Origin: an uncultured Hyphomicrobiales bacterium
GTDB lineage: Bacteria > Pseudomonadota > Alphaproteobacteria > Rhizobiales > Beijerinckiaceae
Assembly (NCBI GenBank): GCA_903884435.1
Contig: CAISEY010000129.1
Coordinates: forward strand, 1-42,474
Length of the DNA: 42,474 nt
Direction of reading: 5' to 3'
Below are positions 1-9,083 of the stretch, in pieces. The notes beneath the pieces were generated by a model. It saw nothing but the letters and a program-made list of their open reading frames with translations, made no database searches and had not been told where the DNA came from. The translations under genes and the position numbers were made by a program. How positions within the stretch are numbered: position 1 is the stretch's first letter; each line of letters begins with the position of its first letter.

Positions 1-417
1 CTCGCGCCGCCAGGCGAACGCCAGCAGCGCCGCGCCGGCGGCGAGCCCCGCGGTCAGCATCCAGGCGATTTTCGGAAAGGCGGAAAACAGGAAGGCGGTC
101 TGCGCCGGCGTGACGAAGAACAACACGTCGTAGACGTGCAGGTTCATCGCGACGAGGGCGAACTTTCCGGTCGAGGCGGCCCAGATCGCCGCGAAGACCG
201 CCAGGCTCGCGAGAATCGAGAACCGCGGGCGGCGGCTCGCCGCGAAAAACAGCAGCGATCCGCAGACGAAGGCGGCGAGCACCGGGAGGATGAAATACCA
301 GTCGTGTTCGACGCTGGCGACGAACAGGCAAAAGGCCGCGCTCGCGAGCGCGACGACCGCGTTGCCGGCGAGGGGCGCGAAGGCTCGCCCCTGATTTGAC
401 GTGGATTGACTCGACAC
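1..417 (-). CDS. Integral membrane protein, N-terminal part only (runs off the left edge); possibly the N-terminal TM region of a sulfatase/LTA-synthase-like protein
   Basis: Manual reverse-strand translation gives an open hydrophobic frame (VSSQSTSNQGRAFAPLAGNAVVALASAAFCLFVASVEHDWYFILPVLAAFVCGSLLFFAA...MNLHVYDVLFFVTPAQTAFLFSAFPKIAWMLTAGLAAGAALLAFAWRRE) with a putative GTG start at 417. The frame is open to base 1, so it is absent from the ORF track. Confidence 0.55.
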   Translation of the reverse strand, partial: MSSQSTSNQGRAFAPLAGNAVVALASAAFCLFVASVEHDWYFILPVLAAFVCGSLLFFAASRRPRFSILASLAVFAAIWAASTGKFALVAMNLHVYDVLFFVTPAQTAFLFSAFPKIAWMLTAGLAAGAALLAFAWRRE

Positions 418-548
418 ATCCGGTTCCAGCGTGACACTTTCATGACTAACTGGCATGAAAGACGGGACTTCACAACAATTTGAATCCGGTGGACTCAAGG
501 CTCGCCGTCGCGCCGTCCGGCGCGGCGGGGCATCGACAGGGGGACGGA

Positions 549-1043
549 ATGGCGGACGCGCAGGACAAGGCATTTCCCGTGTCGTGGGACCAGTTTCACC
601 GCGATTGCCGCGCGCTCGCGTGGCGGCTGAACGGCGTGGGGCCTTTCCGCGCCATGGTGACGATCACGCGCGGCGGCCTCGTGCCGGCGGCGATCGTCGC
701 GCGCGAACTCGGCGTGCGGATCATCGAGACCGTGTGCATCTCGAGCTACGACGCCGAGAACCGCAAGGGCGAGCTGAAGCTGCTGAAGCCGATCCGCCCC
801 GACGTGATTGGCGATGGCGGCGAGGGCGTGCTCGTCGTCGACGATCTCGTGGATTCCGGCGCCACGGCCCGGATGGTGCGGGAAATCCTGCCGAAGGCGC
901 ATTTCGCGACGGTCTACGCCAAGCCGGCGGGCCGGCCCATGGTCGATACTTTCGTCACCGAGGTTTCGCAGGACACCTGGATTTATTTCCCCTGGGACAC
1001 CGGCCTCGCCTTCCAGCCGCCGATCAGCAGGAGCGGGCTCTAG
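549..1043 (+). CDS. gpt: Xanthine phosphoribosyltransferase
   Basis: [27 protein letters not shown]...; PRPP-binding loop [22 protein letters not shown]-like. The ATG at 549 is preferred to the ORF-track start at 480. Confidence 0.88.
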   Translation: MADAQDKAFPVSWDQFHRDCRALAWRLNGVGPFRAMVTITRGGLVPAAIVARELGVRIIETVCISSYDAENRKGELKLLKPIRPDVIGDGGEGVLVVDDLVDSGATARMVREILPKAHFATVYAKPAGRPMVDTFVTEVSQDTWIYFPWDTGLAFQPPISRSGL

Positions 1044-1054
1044 CCGCGACGAAT

Positions 1055-1074
1055 GGCCCGCGCCGGCGCGGGCC
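1055..1074. terminator. GC-rich perfect inverted repeat downstream of gpt (possible attenuating hairpin, no U-tract)
   Basis: GGCCCGCGCC/GGCGCGGGCC, perfect 20-nt palindrome 12 bp after the gpt stop. Confidence 0.35.
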
Positions 1075-1115
1075 GATCCGGAGTATAAAAGGGTTTGCGT
1101 TCCGGAGGGCTCGCC

Positions 1116-1568
1116 ATGACCAACTCCACTGTTCCGCGCGTCGTTCATCGCCCGCCGCCGCCCGGCGTCGAGGCGGGCGTCGACGAGGCCATGATCCACG
1201 CGGTCGTTCACGCGTTTTACGCGAAAATCCGCGCCGACGGCGTGCTCGGCCCGATTTTCTCGGCGGCGATCGCGGACTGGGAGCCGCATCTGGCGAAAAT
1301 GTGCGATTTCTGGTCGTCGATGCTGCTGATGACGAAACGGTACGATGGCCGTCCCGTGCCGCCGCACATGAAGATCGAGGGGCTCGACCGCCCGCATTTC
1401 GAGCGCTGGCTCGCGCTGTTCGGTGAAACGGCGCGCGCGCTTTGCCCGCCCGCGGCCGCGGACCTGTTCATCGACCGGGCCGGGCGCGTCGCGCAATCGC
1501 TGCAACTGGCGCTCGATTTCCAGCGCGGCGTTTTGCCTCCGCTGAAACTCCCGATCCGCGCCGGCTAG
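1116..1568 (+). CDS. Group III truncated hemoglobin-like protein
   Basis: HAFYAKIRADGVLGPIFSAAI..WEPHLAKMCDFWSSMLLMTKRYDGRPVPPHMKI......HFERWLALF pattern typical of trHbIII. Confidence 0.85.
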   Translation: MTNSTVPRVVHRPPPPGVEAGVDEAMIHAVVHAFYAKIRADGVLGPIFSAAIADWEPHLAKMCDFWSSMLLMTKRYDGRPVPPHMKIEGLDRPHFERWLALFGETARALCPPAAADLFIDRAGRVAQSLQLALDFQRGVLPPLKLPIRAG

Positions 1569-2440
1569 CCGCGCGCCTCCGCCGCCTTTTTGTTCGAATC
1601 TTCCTCGCCGAGGCCGCGCGAGGCCGCTTGCGCGAGGTCCGGCCATGCGACGGGCATGCAGCCGGGCGCCGAAAGCGGCGCGTCCGGTTTGAAATATTGC
1701 GCGACGAAACGCTTGCCGTTGACGCCATCGGACGCCGGCGAGGCGAGAAAGACGACGGGCGCCGCCATGGCGCCGGCGGGCACGAGCTTGCCCCGGTCGG
1801 GCATCACCTCCAGCGGGATCATCGTCGTGTCCGCCGCGCCTCCGGGGATCAGCACGTTGCAGGTGACGCCGGTGTTTTCCATGTCGCCCGCCCAGCTCGC
1901 GGTCGCCGCCTCGAGCGAGGCCTTGGTCTGGCCATAGGGCATGTTGCCGCCGCGGATCATCGTCGAGAAACTCGTGGTGATGTTGACGACGCGGCCCCAT
2001 TTGCGCGCCAGCATTTTCGGCGCGGCGGCGCGGGCCAGCAGGAAGGGACCGCGAATGTTGACCTCGAGCATCCGCTGCCAGCGCGCGGGATCGGCGTCCC
2101 AGAAGCGCAGGGGATTGGCGACGAAATCCCGGCGCATGTAGACCGGTCCAAGACCGGCGCAATTGACGAGCACGTCGAGCTGGCCGAACTCGCTCTCGGC
2201 GCGGGCGACGGCGGCGTCGCATTGCGCCATGTCCGACACGTCGACGCGGTGCGCCACGACGCGGCCCGGCGCGCCCGCGGCTTTCGCCAGGTCCAGCGTG
2301 CCGGCGAGGCCCTGTTCGTCGATGTCGCAGGCCAGTACGTGCGCGCCCGCCCGCGCGAGGCCCAGCGTCATGGCGCGCGCGAGGCCGGTGCCGGCGCCGG
2401 TGACGAGACAGATTTTGCCGGATGGATCGTGGCTGGTCAT
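1565..2440 (-). CDS. SDR-family NAD(P)-dependent oxidoreductase
   Basis: TGAGTGLARAM nucleotide-binding motif, NCAG motif, Y-x3-K (YGQTK). Confidence 0.9.
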   Translation of the reverse strand: MTSHDPSGKICLVTGAGTGLARAMTLGLARAGAHVLACDIDEQGLAGTLDLAKAAGAPGRVVAHRVDVSDMAQCDAAVARAESEFGQLDVLVNCAGLGPVYMRRDFVANPLRFWDADPARWQRMLEVNIRGPFLLARAAAPKMLARKWGRVVNITTSFSTMIRGGNMPYGQTKASLEAATASWAGDMENTGVTCNVLIPGGAADTTMIPLEVMPDRGKLVPAGAMAAPVVFLASPASDGVNGKRFVAQYFKPDAPLSAPGCMPVAWPDLAQAASRGLGEEDSNKKAAEARG

Positions 2441-2534
2441 GCGTTTCTCCCTTTGCGCAGAGGATAGGGGCGCGACCGCGGGCGGGCAAGCCGCGCTTGT
2501 GCGGAAGCGGCGGCGCCGCTAATCCTGAGAACGG

Positions 2535-2619
2535 GCGGACGTGGCGGAACTGGTAGACGCAAGGGACTTAAAATCCCTCGGGGCTTCCCGTGCGGGTTCG
2601 ATTCCCGCCGTCCGCACCA
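2535..2619 (+). tRNA. tRNA-Leu (anticodon UAA), CCA encoded
   Basis: GCGGACG acceptor pairing with CGTCCGC before encoded ACCA; anticodon loop CTTAAAA; TpsiC arm GGTTCGATTCC. Confidence 0.95.
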
Positions 2620-2621
2620 GC

Positions 2622-3000
2622 GGAGCGCCGGTCGCCGCGATCGTTCTCTGTTCCAGCATTTTTCGGGCCTCGGCGACGGAGCGGTGGAAGCCGTGCGTTT
2701 CGTAAAACGTCCTCGCGGATTCCGGGATCGCGTGGACCAGGATCGCGCGCACGCCCGCGAATTCGGCGGCGGCGTTCACGCGCATCACGGCGTCGCGCAG
2801 CATGTCCGAGCCAAGGCCCCGGTTCTGAAATTTCCGTCGACCGCGAGGCGCCCGGGCGGCATGACGGGCACGGGGTCGGGCATGTCGCGCCGAACGCGGC
2901 GGCTGAGCCACTCGTCGAGGCCAGGCTCGCCCGAATGGAAATCGTCAAGCCGGCGCGTGTCCGCGAGCGGCGCGGGCGCGCGGGGCGTCGAGGCCCATGT
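2622..3000 (-). pseudogene. Degenerate TacT-like GNAT-family toxin
   Basis: Reverse-strand frames read ...APLADTRRLDDFHSGEPGLDEWLSRR|VRRDMPDPVPVMPPGRLAVDG, then shift frame to KFQNRGLGSDMLRDAVMRVNAAAEFAGVRAILVHAIPESARTFYETHGFHR. N-terminal and acetyl-CoA-binding GNAT segments are both present, but the middle is missing and a frameshift lies at about 2825-2835. Confidence 0.7.
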
Positions 3001-3121
3001 CGGGCAGGAACCGGGTCAGGGTCTTGCTGGTCGCCGGCGCGGCGCGCTGCAAGGTCTGCCTGGGGGCGGGCGTCATGCGCAAATCGACGCGCCCGGGTCC
3101 GGTTTCGGGTATGTCTCCCAT
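2946..3121 (-). pseudogene. Probable remnant of a DUF1778 (TacA-like) antitoxin upstream of the GNAT remnant
   Basis: MGDIPETGPGRVDLRMTPAPRQTLQRAAPATSKTLTRFLPDMG...; R-[VIL]-DLR-x-TP-x(5)-[LI]-x-RAA resembles the DUF1778 N-terminus; the C-terminal half is missing or fused into the GNAT start. Confidence 0.5.
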
Positions 3122-3206
3122 GGTCGGCTCCCGGAGACAGGTTTTGCCCCGATGATCGAACTCTGGCGGACCTTACAACGTGTGTACGGATGGCGCTCCC
3201 GCCCGC

Positions 3207-4226
3207 CTATCTGAACAGCGTTCTGAACACGTCCGCCCATTTTGGCAATCCGTCGAGCAATTGCTCGGGCGTCAGGTAGATCGCGCGGAAGCCGCCGGTT
3301 TCGGGTTTCAGCCCGGGGTCTCGGGCGGGGATCGCGGGATCGACGGGGATGTAGTCGCTGTCGCGGAAAAGTTGCTGGCCCTCCGCCGAGACGAGAAATT
3401 CGGTGAAGAGACGGGCGGCGTTGGGGTGCGGCGCGTCCTTCGTCACGGAAATCACGGAGAGCACGGCCATCGCGGGCTCGAAGGGAATCCATTCCACCGG
3501 GGCGCCCTGGGCGGCGCTGATGACGGCGTGATGGTGAAAGGCCTGGAGGGTCAGTGGATATTCGCCGGCCATCACCTGATCCACCACCTGCCGGGCGGCG
3601 AAATTCACCGGCGTGATGTTCTGCGCGGCCAGTTTGCGCAGATAGTCCATGCCCTTCGCTTCGCCCATGTGGGTGAGCACGATGCCGATGAAGCCCGGCG
3701 CGCTGGAGCTCGAGACCAGCGAGGACCAGCTCATCCTCCCCTTCCACCGGGGGTCGAGCAGGTCCTCGTATTTGCGTGGTTCGGTCCCGCGCCTGACGAG
3801 GTCGGTGTTGTAGACGGGCTCGTGCACGTAGAAGTTTCCCGCGACCCATTCGCCCCCGGCGTCGAGGAATTGCGCCGGAAAGCGCCGCGCGTTGTCCGGG
3901 ATGAACTTCGCCGTGAGCCCCTCGCGTTTCATCGCCGGCACGCTCGACGTGCCGTCGACCACGTCCGCCTGCATCCGCCCGGCCTTCGACTCGTTCATCA
4001 CGCGCAGCACCATCTCGCCGGTGTCGGAGCGCGCGTAGCTCACCTTGACGCCGTATTTTTTCTCGAAGAGTTCGGCGGCGGGGCGGGCGAACTGGTTGAT
4101 GATCTGCGTCGTGTACCAGGTCAGCGCGCCTTCCTTTTTCGCCGCCGCGATCAGCGCCTCGTCCGCGGCACGGGCGCCGGGCGCGGCGAGACTCGCGAGC
4201 GTCAGGGCCAACCGAAACAGGGACAT
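3207..4226 (-). CDS. Extracellular substrate-binding protein, Fe(III)/AfuA-type ABC family
   Basis: Signal peptide MSLFRLALTLASLAAPGARA; ADEALIAAAKKEGALTWYTTQIINQFARPAAELFEKKYGVKV. The ORF track's 587-aa version is an upstream over-extension. Confidence 0.85.
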   Translation of the reverse strand: MSLFRLALTLASLAAPGARAADEALIAAAKKEGALTWYTTQIINQFARPAAELFEKKYGVKVSYARSDTGEMVLRVMNESKAGRMQADVVDGTSSVPAMKREGLTAKFIPDNARRFPAQFLDAGGEWVAGNFYVHEPVYNTDLVRRGTEPRKYEDLLDPRWKGRMSWSSLVSSSSAPGFIGIVLTHMGEAKGMDYLRKLAAQNITPVNFAARQVVDQVMAGEYPLTLQAFHHHAVISAAQGAPVEWIPFEPAMAVLSVISVTKDAPHPNAARLFTEFLVSAEGQQLFRDSDYIPVDPAIPARDPGLKPETGGFRAIYLTPEQLLDGLPKWADVFRTLFR

Positions 4227-4237
4227 GACAGTCTCCC

Positions 4238-4645
4238 TCAGACGCGATCCCAGTAGATATGGCTCACGGAACCGTCCGGCCCCGGCTCGGTGACGAAGGT
4301 CATGCGCCGGCCCTCGATGGAGGCGTGGCGCACGCGCGTCTTGCCGGTCCAGGCGGGAAACAGCGCGGCCTCGACATGGTGAAAGACCACGCCGTCCTTC
4401 ACCTCGAACTTGCCCGTGTAGGCGGTGCAACCGTCGGCCGCTTTCGCCTTTTCCGCGTCGGTCATGTTCGCGGGATCGGCGGCGGACACGCCATCGGGGT
4501 CGGTGGAGACGACCATCATGTAGCCGTCGGCGGAATACTGGATGAATCCCGGCGTCGGGCCGCGCGCGGATTTCAGCGATCCGTTCTTGTTGAAAACCTT
4601 CTGCCCGCCGCCGCGCCAGGTTCCGACGATGTCCTTCGCGTTCAT
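4238..4645 (-). CDS. Lipocalin-like domain protein
   Basis: MNAKDIVGTWR...GFIQYSADGYMMVV...YTGKFEVKDGVVFHHVEAALFPAWTGKTRVR matches the lipocalin-like domain family pattern. Confidence 0.75.
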   Translation of the reverse strand: MNAKDIVGTWRGGGQKVFNKNGSLKSARGPTPGFIQYSADGYMMVVSTDPDGVSAADPANMTDAEKAKAADGCTAYTGKFEVKDGVVFHHVEAALFPAWTGKTRVRHASIEGRRMTFVTEPGPDGSVSHIYWDRV

Positions 4646-4755
4646 GGAGTCCTCCCGTTTCCGGGAAGACTAGCGCGGCGGCGCGCGGCTGGCCACCGTC
4701 GGCTTGCCCGCTTCCTCCGCCTCGCCTATGCAGGCGCGTCACACGAGGAGCCGCC

Positions 4756-5883
4756 ATGTCAGCGCCGCACAATCCGCCGTTTCGAGCCGAAATCGTCGGC
4801 AGTTTCCTGCGTCCGCCGGCGGTCAAGGAGACGCGCGCCGCGCTCGCCGACGGTAAATTGACAAAAGCGGAAATGCGTGGCGTCGAGGACGCGCAAATTC
4901 GCGAGATCGTGGCCTTGCAGGAAAGCCTTGGCCTGCGCGTCGCCACCGACGGCGAATTTCGTCGCTCCACCTATTCGGAGAATTTCACGACGTCGGGATT
5001 GACCGGCGTCAGCGCGCAATATGTCGGCGGCGGCGACTGGTCCTATTCCGACGGCAAGGGCGGCGTGCGCACGGCGCGCGTTCCCGTGGTGAGCGATAAA
5101 ATCCGCCACGCGGGTTCGACCAACGCCGCGGATTTCGCGTTCCTGAAAAGCGTGGTGAAAACGGCCATGCCGAAGATCACGTTGCCGGGGCCCTGTTACA
5201 TTCACTATCGCTCGGGCCGCGCCAACATCAGCCGCGACGCCTATCCCGATCTCGCCGATTTCTGGAACGATCTCGCCGCCGCCTATCACGCCGAGTTTCG
5301 CGCGCTGCACGAGGCGGGTTGCCGCTACGTGCAACTCGACGAGACCTCGATCGTCAAGCTCGGCGATCCCAGGATCCAGCGCGCGCTCGCCGCGCGCGGC
5401 GACGACTGGAAGGAATTGCTGGAAGTTTACACCGACGCGATGAACGCCATCGTCGATGGCGCGCCGAAAGACATGCACGTCGCCATGCATCTGTGCCGCG
5501 GCAACCAGGCCGGCCACTGGCAGGCGGAGGGCGGCTACGATCCCGTCGCCGAACGCCTGTTCCGCAAGGTGCGCGTCAACACGTATTTCCTCGAATACGA
5601 TTCGCCGCGCGCCGGCTCGTTCGAGCCGCTGAAGGCGCTGGCGGACGACAAGATCGTCGTGCTCGGCGTCGTCTCGACCAAGGTCGCCGATCTCGAAAGC
5701 CCCGGCTTCGTGCGCAACCGCCTCGCGGAAGCCGCGAAATTCGTGCCGCTGGAGCGCCTGTGCCTGTCGCCGCAATGCGGTTTCGCGAGTTCGGTGACGG
5801 GCAATCCGCTCACCATGGACGACCAGAAGGCGAAGCTCGCGCGGGTCGTCGAAATCGCCCGCGAAACATGGGCGGACGCGTGA
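4756..5883 (+). CDS. MetE C-terminal-domain-like (cobalamin-independent methionine synthase-like) methyltransferase, YxjG/YxjH type
   Basis: PPFRAEIVGSFLRPPAVKE; HLCRGNQAGHW; LSPQCGFASS; 375 aa, catalytic-domain only. Confidence 0.85.
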   Translation: MSAPHNPPFRAEIVGSFLRPPAVKETRAALADGKLTKAEMRGVEDAQIREIVALQESLGLRVATDGEFRRSTYSENFTTSGLTGVSAQYVGGGDWSYSDGKGGVRTARVPVVSDKIRHAGSTNAADFAFLKSVVKTAMPKITLPGPCYIHYRSGRANISRDAYPDLADFWNDLAAAYHAEFRALHEAGCRYVQLDETSIVKLGDPRIQRALAARGDDWKELLEVYTDAMNAIVDGAPKDMHVAMHLCRGNQAGHWQAEGGYDPVAERLFRKVRVNTYFLEYDSPRAGSFEPLKALADDKIVVLGVVSTKVADLESPGFVRNRLAEAAKFVPLERLCLSPQCGFASSVTGNPLTMDDQKAKLARVVEIARETWADA

Positions 5884-5893
5884 TCTCCCCGCC

Positions 5894-7825
5894 GTGAGCG
5901 ACGCCGCGCCGCGCGAGGCCGCGGGCGACTGGCGCCCGGACATCGACGGTCTGCGCGCGCTCGCCATCGGCGCGGTGCTGCTGTTTCACTTCGATCTGCT
6001 CGGCGCCGAAGGCGGCTTCGCCGGCGTCGATGTGTTCTTTGTCATCTCCGGCTATCTGATGACCTCGATGCTGGCGCGCGCCGGGGGCGCGCCGGGCACG
6101 CTCGCGCAATTCTACCGGCGCCGGTTCTGGCGGATCGCGCCGGCGCTGTTCGTCACGATCGCGGCCACGTTGCTCGCGGGGGCGGTCATCCTGTTGCCCG
6201 TCGACGTCGAACGGCTGGGGATGTCGGCGCTCGCGTCCGTCCTGTTCGCGTCGAATTTCTTTTTCGCCAACGATGGCGGCTATTTCAGCGCGGCCGCGAT
6301 CTACAAGCCGTTGCTGCACGTTTGGTCGCTCGCGGTCGAGGCGCAATTCTACCTCGTCTGGCCCTTCGCGATCATGGGCGTCTCGCGCGCGCCGGCGCGC
6401 TGGCGCGGGCCGGTTCTCTGGCTGATCTTCGTCGCGTCACTCGTCGCGAGCCAGGTTCTCGCCATCGCCGACGCGAAGACCGCGTTTTTCGCGCTGCCGC
6501 CGCGCTTGTGGGAATTCGCGCTGGGCGCGCTCGCGGCCACGGGCGTGGCGAAAACGCTTCCGCGCGCCGCGCACTGGCTGGCGCTCGCGGTGATTTGCGT
6601 CACGCCATGGATCGTCCGCGAGGGCGATCTCTGGCCGGCGCCCTGGGCCTTGCCTGCCTGCGCGGCGACGGCGCTGCTGATCCGGCATGGCGCGAACGGG
6701 CCATGCGCGCGGCTGCTCGGCTCGGCGCCCATGACGTTCGTCGGGCGTATTTCCTATTCGCTCTATCTCGTGCACTGGCCGGTCGTCGTCTTCGCGAGCT
6801 ACGCGAGTTTTCCCCGGGCGCCGCTCTGGTCCCGTCTCGCGGCGCTCGCGGCCTGCCTGCCGCTGGCGATGGCGCTCAACGCCTTCGTCGAGACGCCGTT
6901 GCGACGGCCCGGGCGGGGCTCGTGGCGCGCGGCCCTGGCCAGCGTCGCCCTGATCGCCGTGGCCGGTTACGCCGCGCACCTTTATCCGCGCGCCGCGAGC
7001 CTGCGCGACATGCCCGCCGGCGCGGATGCGCGGCTCGACGCCTTCGTTTGCGTGGCGCGCGTGACGCCGGGGCCGGGCGCGGGCTTTTGCCAGATCGGCG
7101 ACGCCGGCGCGCGCGCGTCGGCGGTCCTGTGGGGCGACTCGCACGGGATGCATTTCGCCCAGGGTTTCTCCGCGCGCCTCGCGCGCTCCGGCGGGGCGAT
7201 GCTGACGGCGCTGAAGGATTCCTGCCCGCCGGTCGCGGGCGTCTGGCGGGTGTCGAACGCGCTGGCGCGGCGCGAGGATTGTCCGCGCGACAACGAAGCG
7301 ACGCTCGCTGCGATCCTCGCCAGTCCCGCCATCGAAACGGTCGTTCTCGCGGCGCGCTGGGCGATCTACGCGGAAACGACGCGGTTCGGGGCGGAGAAGG
7401 GCGGGCGCATGTTCGTTGTCTCCGACACGGAGACCGAACGCAGCGTCGCCTCGTCGCGGCGCGCGCTCGAAGCCGCGCTCGACGCGCAGACCGCGGCGCT
7501 GACGCGCGCGGGCAAGCGCGTCGTGTTGCTGGCGCAGGCGCCGGAACTCGGCTTCGACGGGTTGCGTTGCGCGCTGATGTCGGATGGCGGCTGCGATGTC
7601 GCGCGGGCGCGCGTCGATGAACGCCAGGCCTTCGCGGACGCGATGCTGGCGCGCGTCGCGGCGCGATACCCCGGGGCGCGCGTCGCCGACCCCAAGAAAG
7701 TTCTCTGCGACGACGTTTTGTGCCGCGGGCGGCTCGACGGGCGCGCGGCCTATCGCGACGACAATCACCTCGCCGCCGCCGCCGCCGAACGCGTGATCGA
7801 CGCGCTGTTTCCGGTCGCGCCCTGA
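5894..7825 (+). CDS. Acyltransferase 3 (OafA/YrhL-like) with C-terminal SGNH domain
   Basis: WRPDIDGLRALAIGAVLLFHFDLLGAEGGFAGVDVFFVISGYLMTSM; multiple TM segments; GDSHG motif (VLWGDSHGMHF); GTG start. Confidence 0.92.
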   Translation: MSDAAPREAAGDWRPDIDGLRALAIGAVLLFHFDLLGAEGGFAGVDVFFVISGYLMTSMLARAGGAPGTLAQFYRRRFWRIAPALFVTIAATLLAGAVILLPVDVERLGMSALASVLFASNFFFANDGGYFSAAAIYKPLLHVWSLAVEAQFYLVWPFAIMGVSRAPARWRGPVLWLIFVASLVASQVLAIADAKTAFFALPPRLWEFALGALAATGVAKTLPRAAHWLALAVICVTPWIVREGDLWPAPWALPACAATALLIRHGANGPCARLLGSAPMTFVGRISYSLYLVHWPVVVFASYASFPRAPLWSRLAALAACLPLAMALNAFVETPLRRPGRGSWRAALASVALIAVAGYAAHLYPRAASLRDMPAGADARLDAFVCVARVTPGPGAGFCQIGDAGARASAVLWGDSHGMHFAQGFSARLARSGGAMLTALKDSCPPVAGVWRVSNALARREDCPRDNEATLAAILASPAIETVVLAARWAIYAETTRFGAEKGGRMFVVSDTETERSVASSRRALEAALDAQTAALTRAGKRVVLLAQAPELGFDGLRCALMSDGGCDVARARVDERQAFADAMLARVAARYPGARVADPKKVLCDDVLCRGRLDGRAAYRDDNHLAAAAAERVIDALFPVAP

Positions 7826-7896
7826 GGCGTTTGGCGCCCGGCGCCGGCTTCTGTAGTGTCGCGCGCGACCATCGCCACACTCACGGGAGACGCCGC

Positions 7897-8970
7897 GTGA
7901 CGCTCATTCTATCGAACGCCGATGTCGGCAATCTCCTGACCATGCCGGAATGTCTCGCGGCGCTGGAGGAGGCCTACGAGGAACTGGCGCACGGACGCGG
8001 CGTGTCGCGGCAGCGGTCGGACTCCATCGTGCGCACGACGCGCGAGGACGCGCTCTATTCGCTGAAATCCATGGATGGCGTGATTGGCAAGCTCGGCGTC
8101 GGCGCGGTGCGAATCAATTCGGACATCGTCACCTGGCCGAAATTCGGCAACAACATGCGGCGCGTGAAGGTGCCGGCGGCGCCAAACCAGCGCTACACCG
8201 GCCTCGTGCTGCTGTTCTCCAGCGAGACGGGAGAGCCGCTGGCGATCATGCCGGACGGCGTGATGCAGCGCATCCGCGTCGGCGCGGCGAACGGGCTTGG
8301 CGTCAAGTACATGGCGCGCGCCAACGCGAAATCCATCGGCATCCTCGGCTCCGGCTGGCAGGCCGGCACGCAACTCACGGCGGCCTGCGCGGTGCGGACC
8401 ATCGAGACGATCCGCTGTTTCAGTCCCAACAAGGAAAACCGCGAGAAATTCAGCGCGGAGATGACGGAAATTCTCGGGATCGAGGTCGTCCCCGTCGACT
8501 CGCCGGAGGCGGCGGTCCGGGGCGCGGACATCGCCATGTGCGCGTCGAACACCGTGGACAACATTTTCTTCGAACATTATCTCGAGCCGGGCATGATGGT
8601 CTCGTCGATCAAGCGGCCGGAGATCGCGGCCCCGGTCATCCGGCGCGCCGACCGCGTCGTCGTGCACACGCAGCAGGGCAAGCCCATGCTCGTCGCCAGC
8701 GAGGGCCTCGACGTGCCCGAACATGGCGAGGACAAGGGCTGGGGCTCGATGGCGGAAATCGACTTCACCAAAATGCCGACGCTGCCCGAGATGATCGTCG
8801 GCAAATGCACGGGCCGCGGCTCCGACGAGGAGATCACCGTCTTCCTCAACAATCTCGGGCTTGGCTACCAGTTCGCGGCGGCTGGCGCGGTGGTTTACCG
8901 GAAGGCGAAGGAGCAGGGCGTCGGGCATGAATTGCCGACGGACTGGTTCACCGAGGACGTTCATCCCTGA
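7897..8970 (+). CDS. Ornithine cyclodeaminase family protein
   Basis: MTLILSNADVGNLLTMPECLAALEEAYEELAHG...; GILGSGWQAGTQL Rossmann motif. GTG 7897 is preferred to the upstream ORF-track start. Confidence 0.88.
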   Translation: MTLILSNADVGNLLTMPECLAALEEAYEELAHGRGVSRQRSDSIVRTTREDALYSLKSMDGVIGKLGVGAVRINSDIVTWPKFGNNMRRVKVPAAPNQRYTGLVLLFSSETGEPLAIMPDGVMQRIRVGAANGLGVKYMARANAKSIGILGSGWQAGTQLTAACAVRTIETIRCFSPNKENREKFSAEMTEILGIEVVPVDSPEAAVRGADIAMCASNTVDNIFFEHYLEPGMMVSSIKRPEIAAPVIRRADRVVVHTQQGKPMLVASEGLDVPEHGEDKGWGSMAEIDFTKMPTLPEMIVGKCTGRGSDEEITVFLNNLGLGYQFAAAGAVVYRKAKEQGVGHELPTDWFTEDVHP

Positions 8971-9083
8971 ACGTTTTCGCGTCGCGCCGGCGTGGTTTTC
9001 GATGATTGACATCGCCGCGTCGCCTATCTACCCCTGACGCTTGAAATGGCGCGTTTTCGACGCCATGCAATCAGGAGGAAACG

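Noticed and set aside
437-456. Resemblance of CTTTCAT...CTGGCAT to a PhoB (pho) box
   Set aside because: The two CAT-ending half-sites are 13 bp apart rather than the 11-bp period expected, and the dyad symmetry is stronger than the direct repeat.
495-2489. 664-aa minus-strand ORF overlapping gpt, hemoglobin and SDR genes
   Set aside because: Low-complexity Arg/Ala-rich translation typical of out-of-frame reading in GC-rich DNA; contradicted by recognisable proteins in other frames.
2519-2619. Protein-like C-terminus AGIEPAREAPRDFKS on the minus strand
   Set aside because: Antisense translation of the tRNA-Leu gene, a well-known annotation artefact.
8989-9083. TTGACA at about 9005 as a consensus promoter for the bicupin gene
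   Set aside because: No matching -10 hexamer at 16-18 bp spacing (TACCCC at 17 bp), so not supportable.
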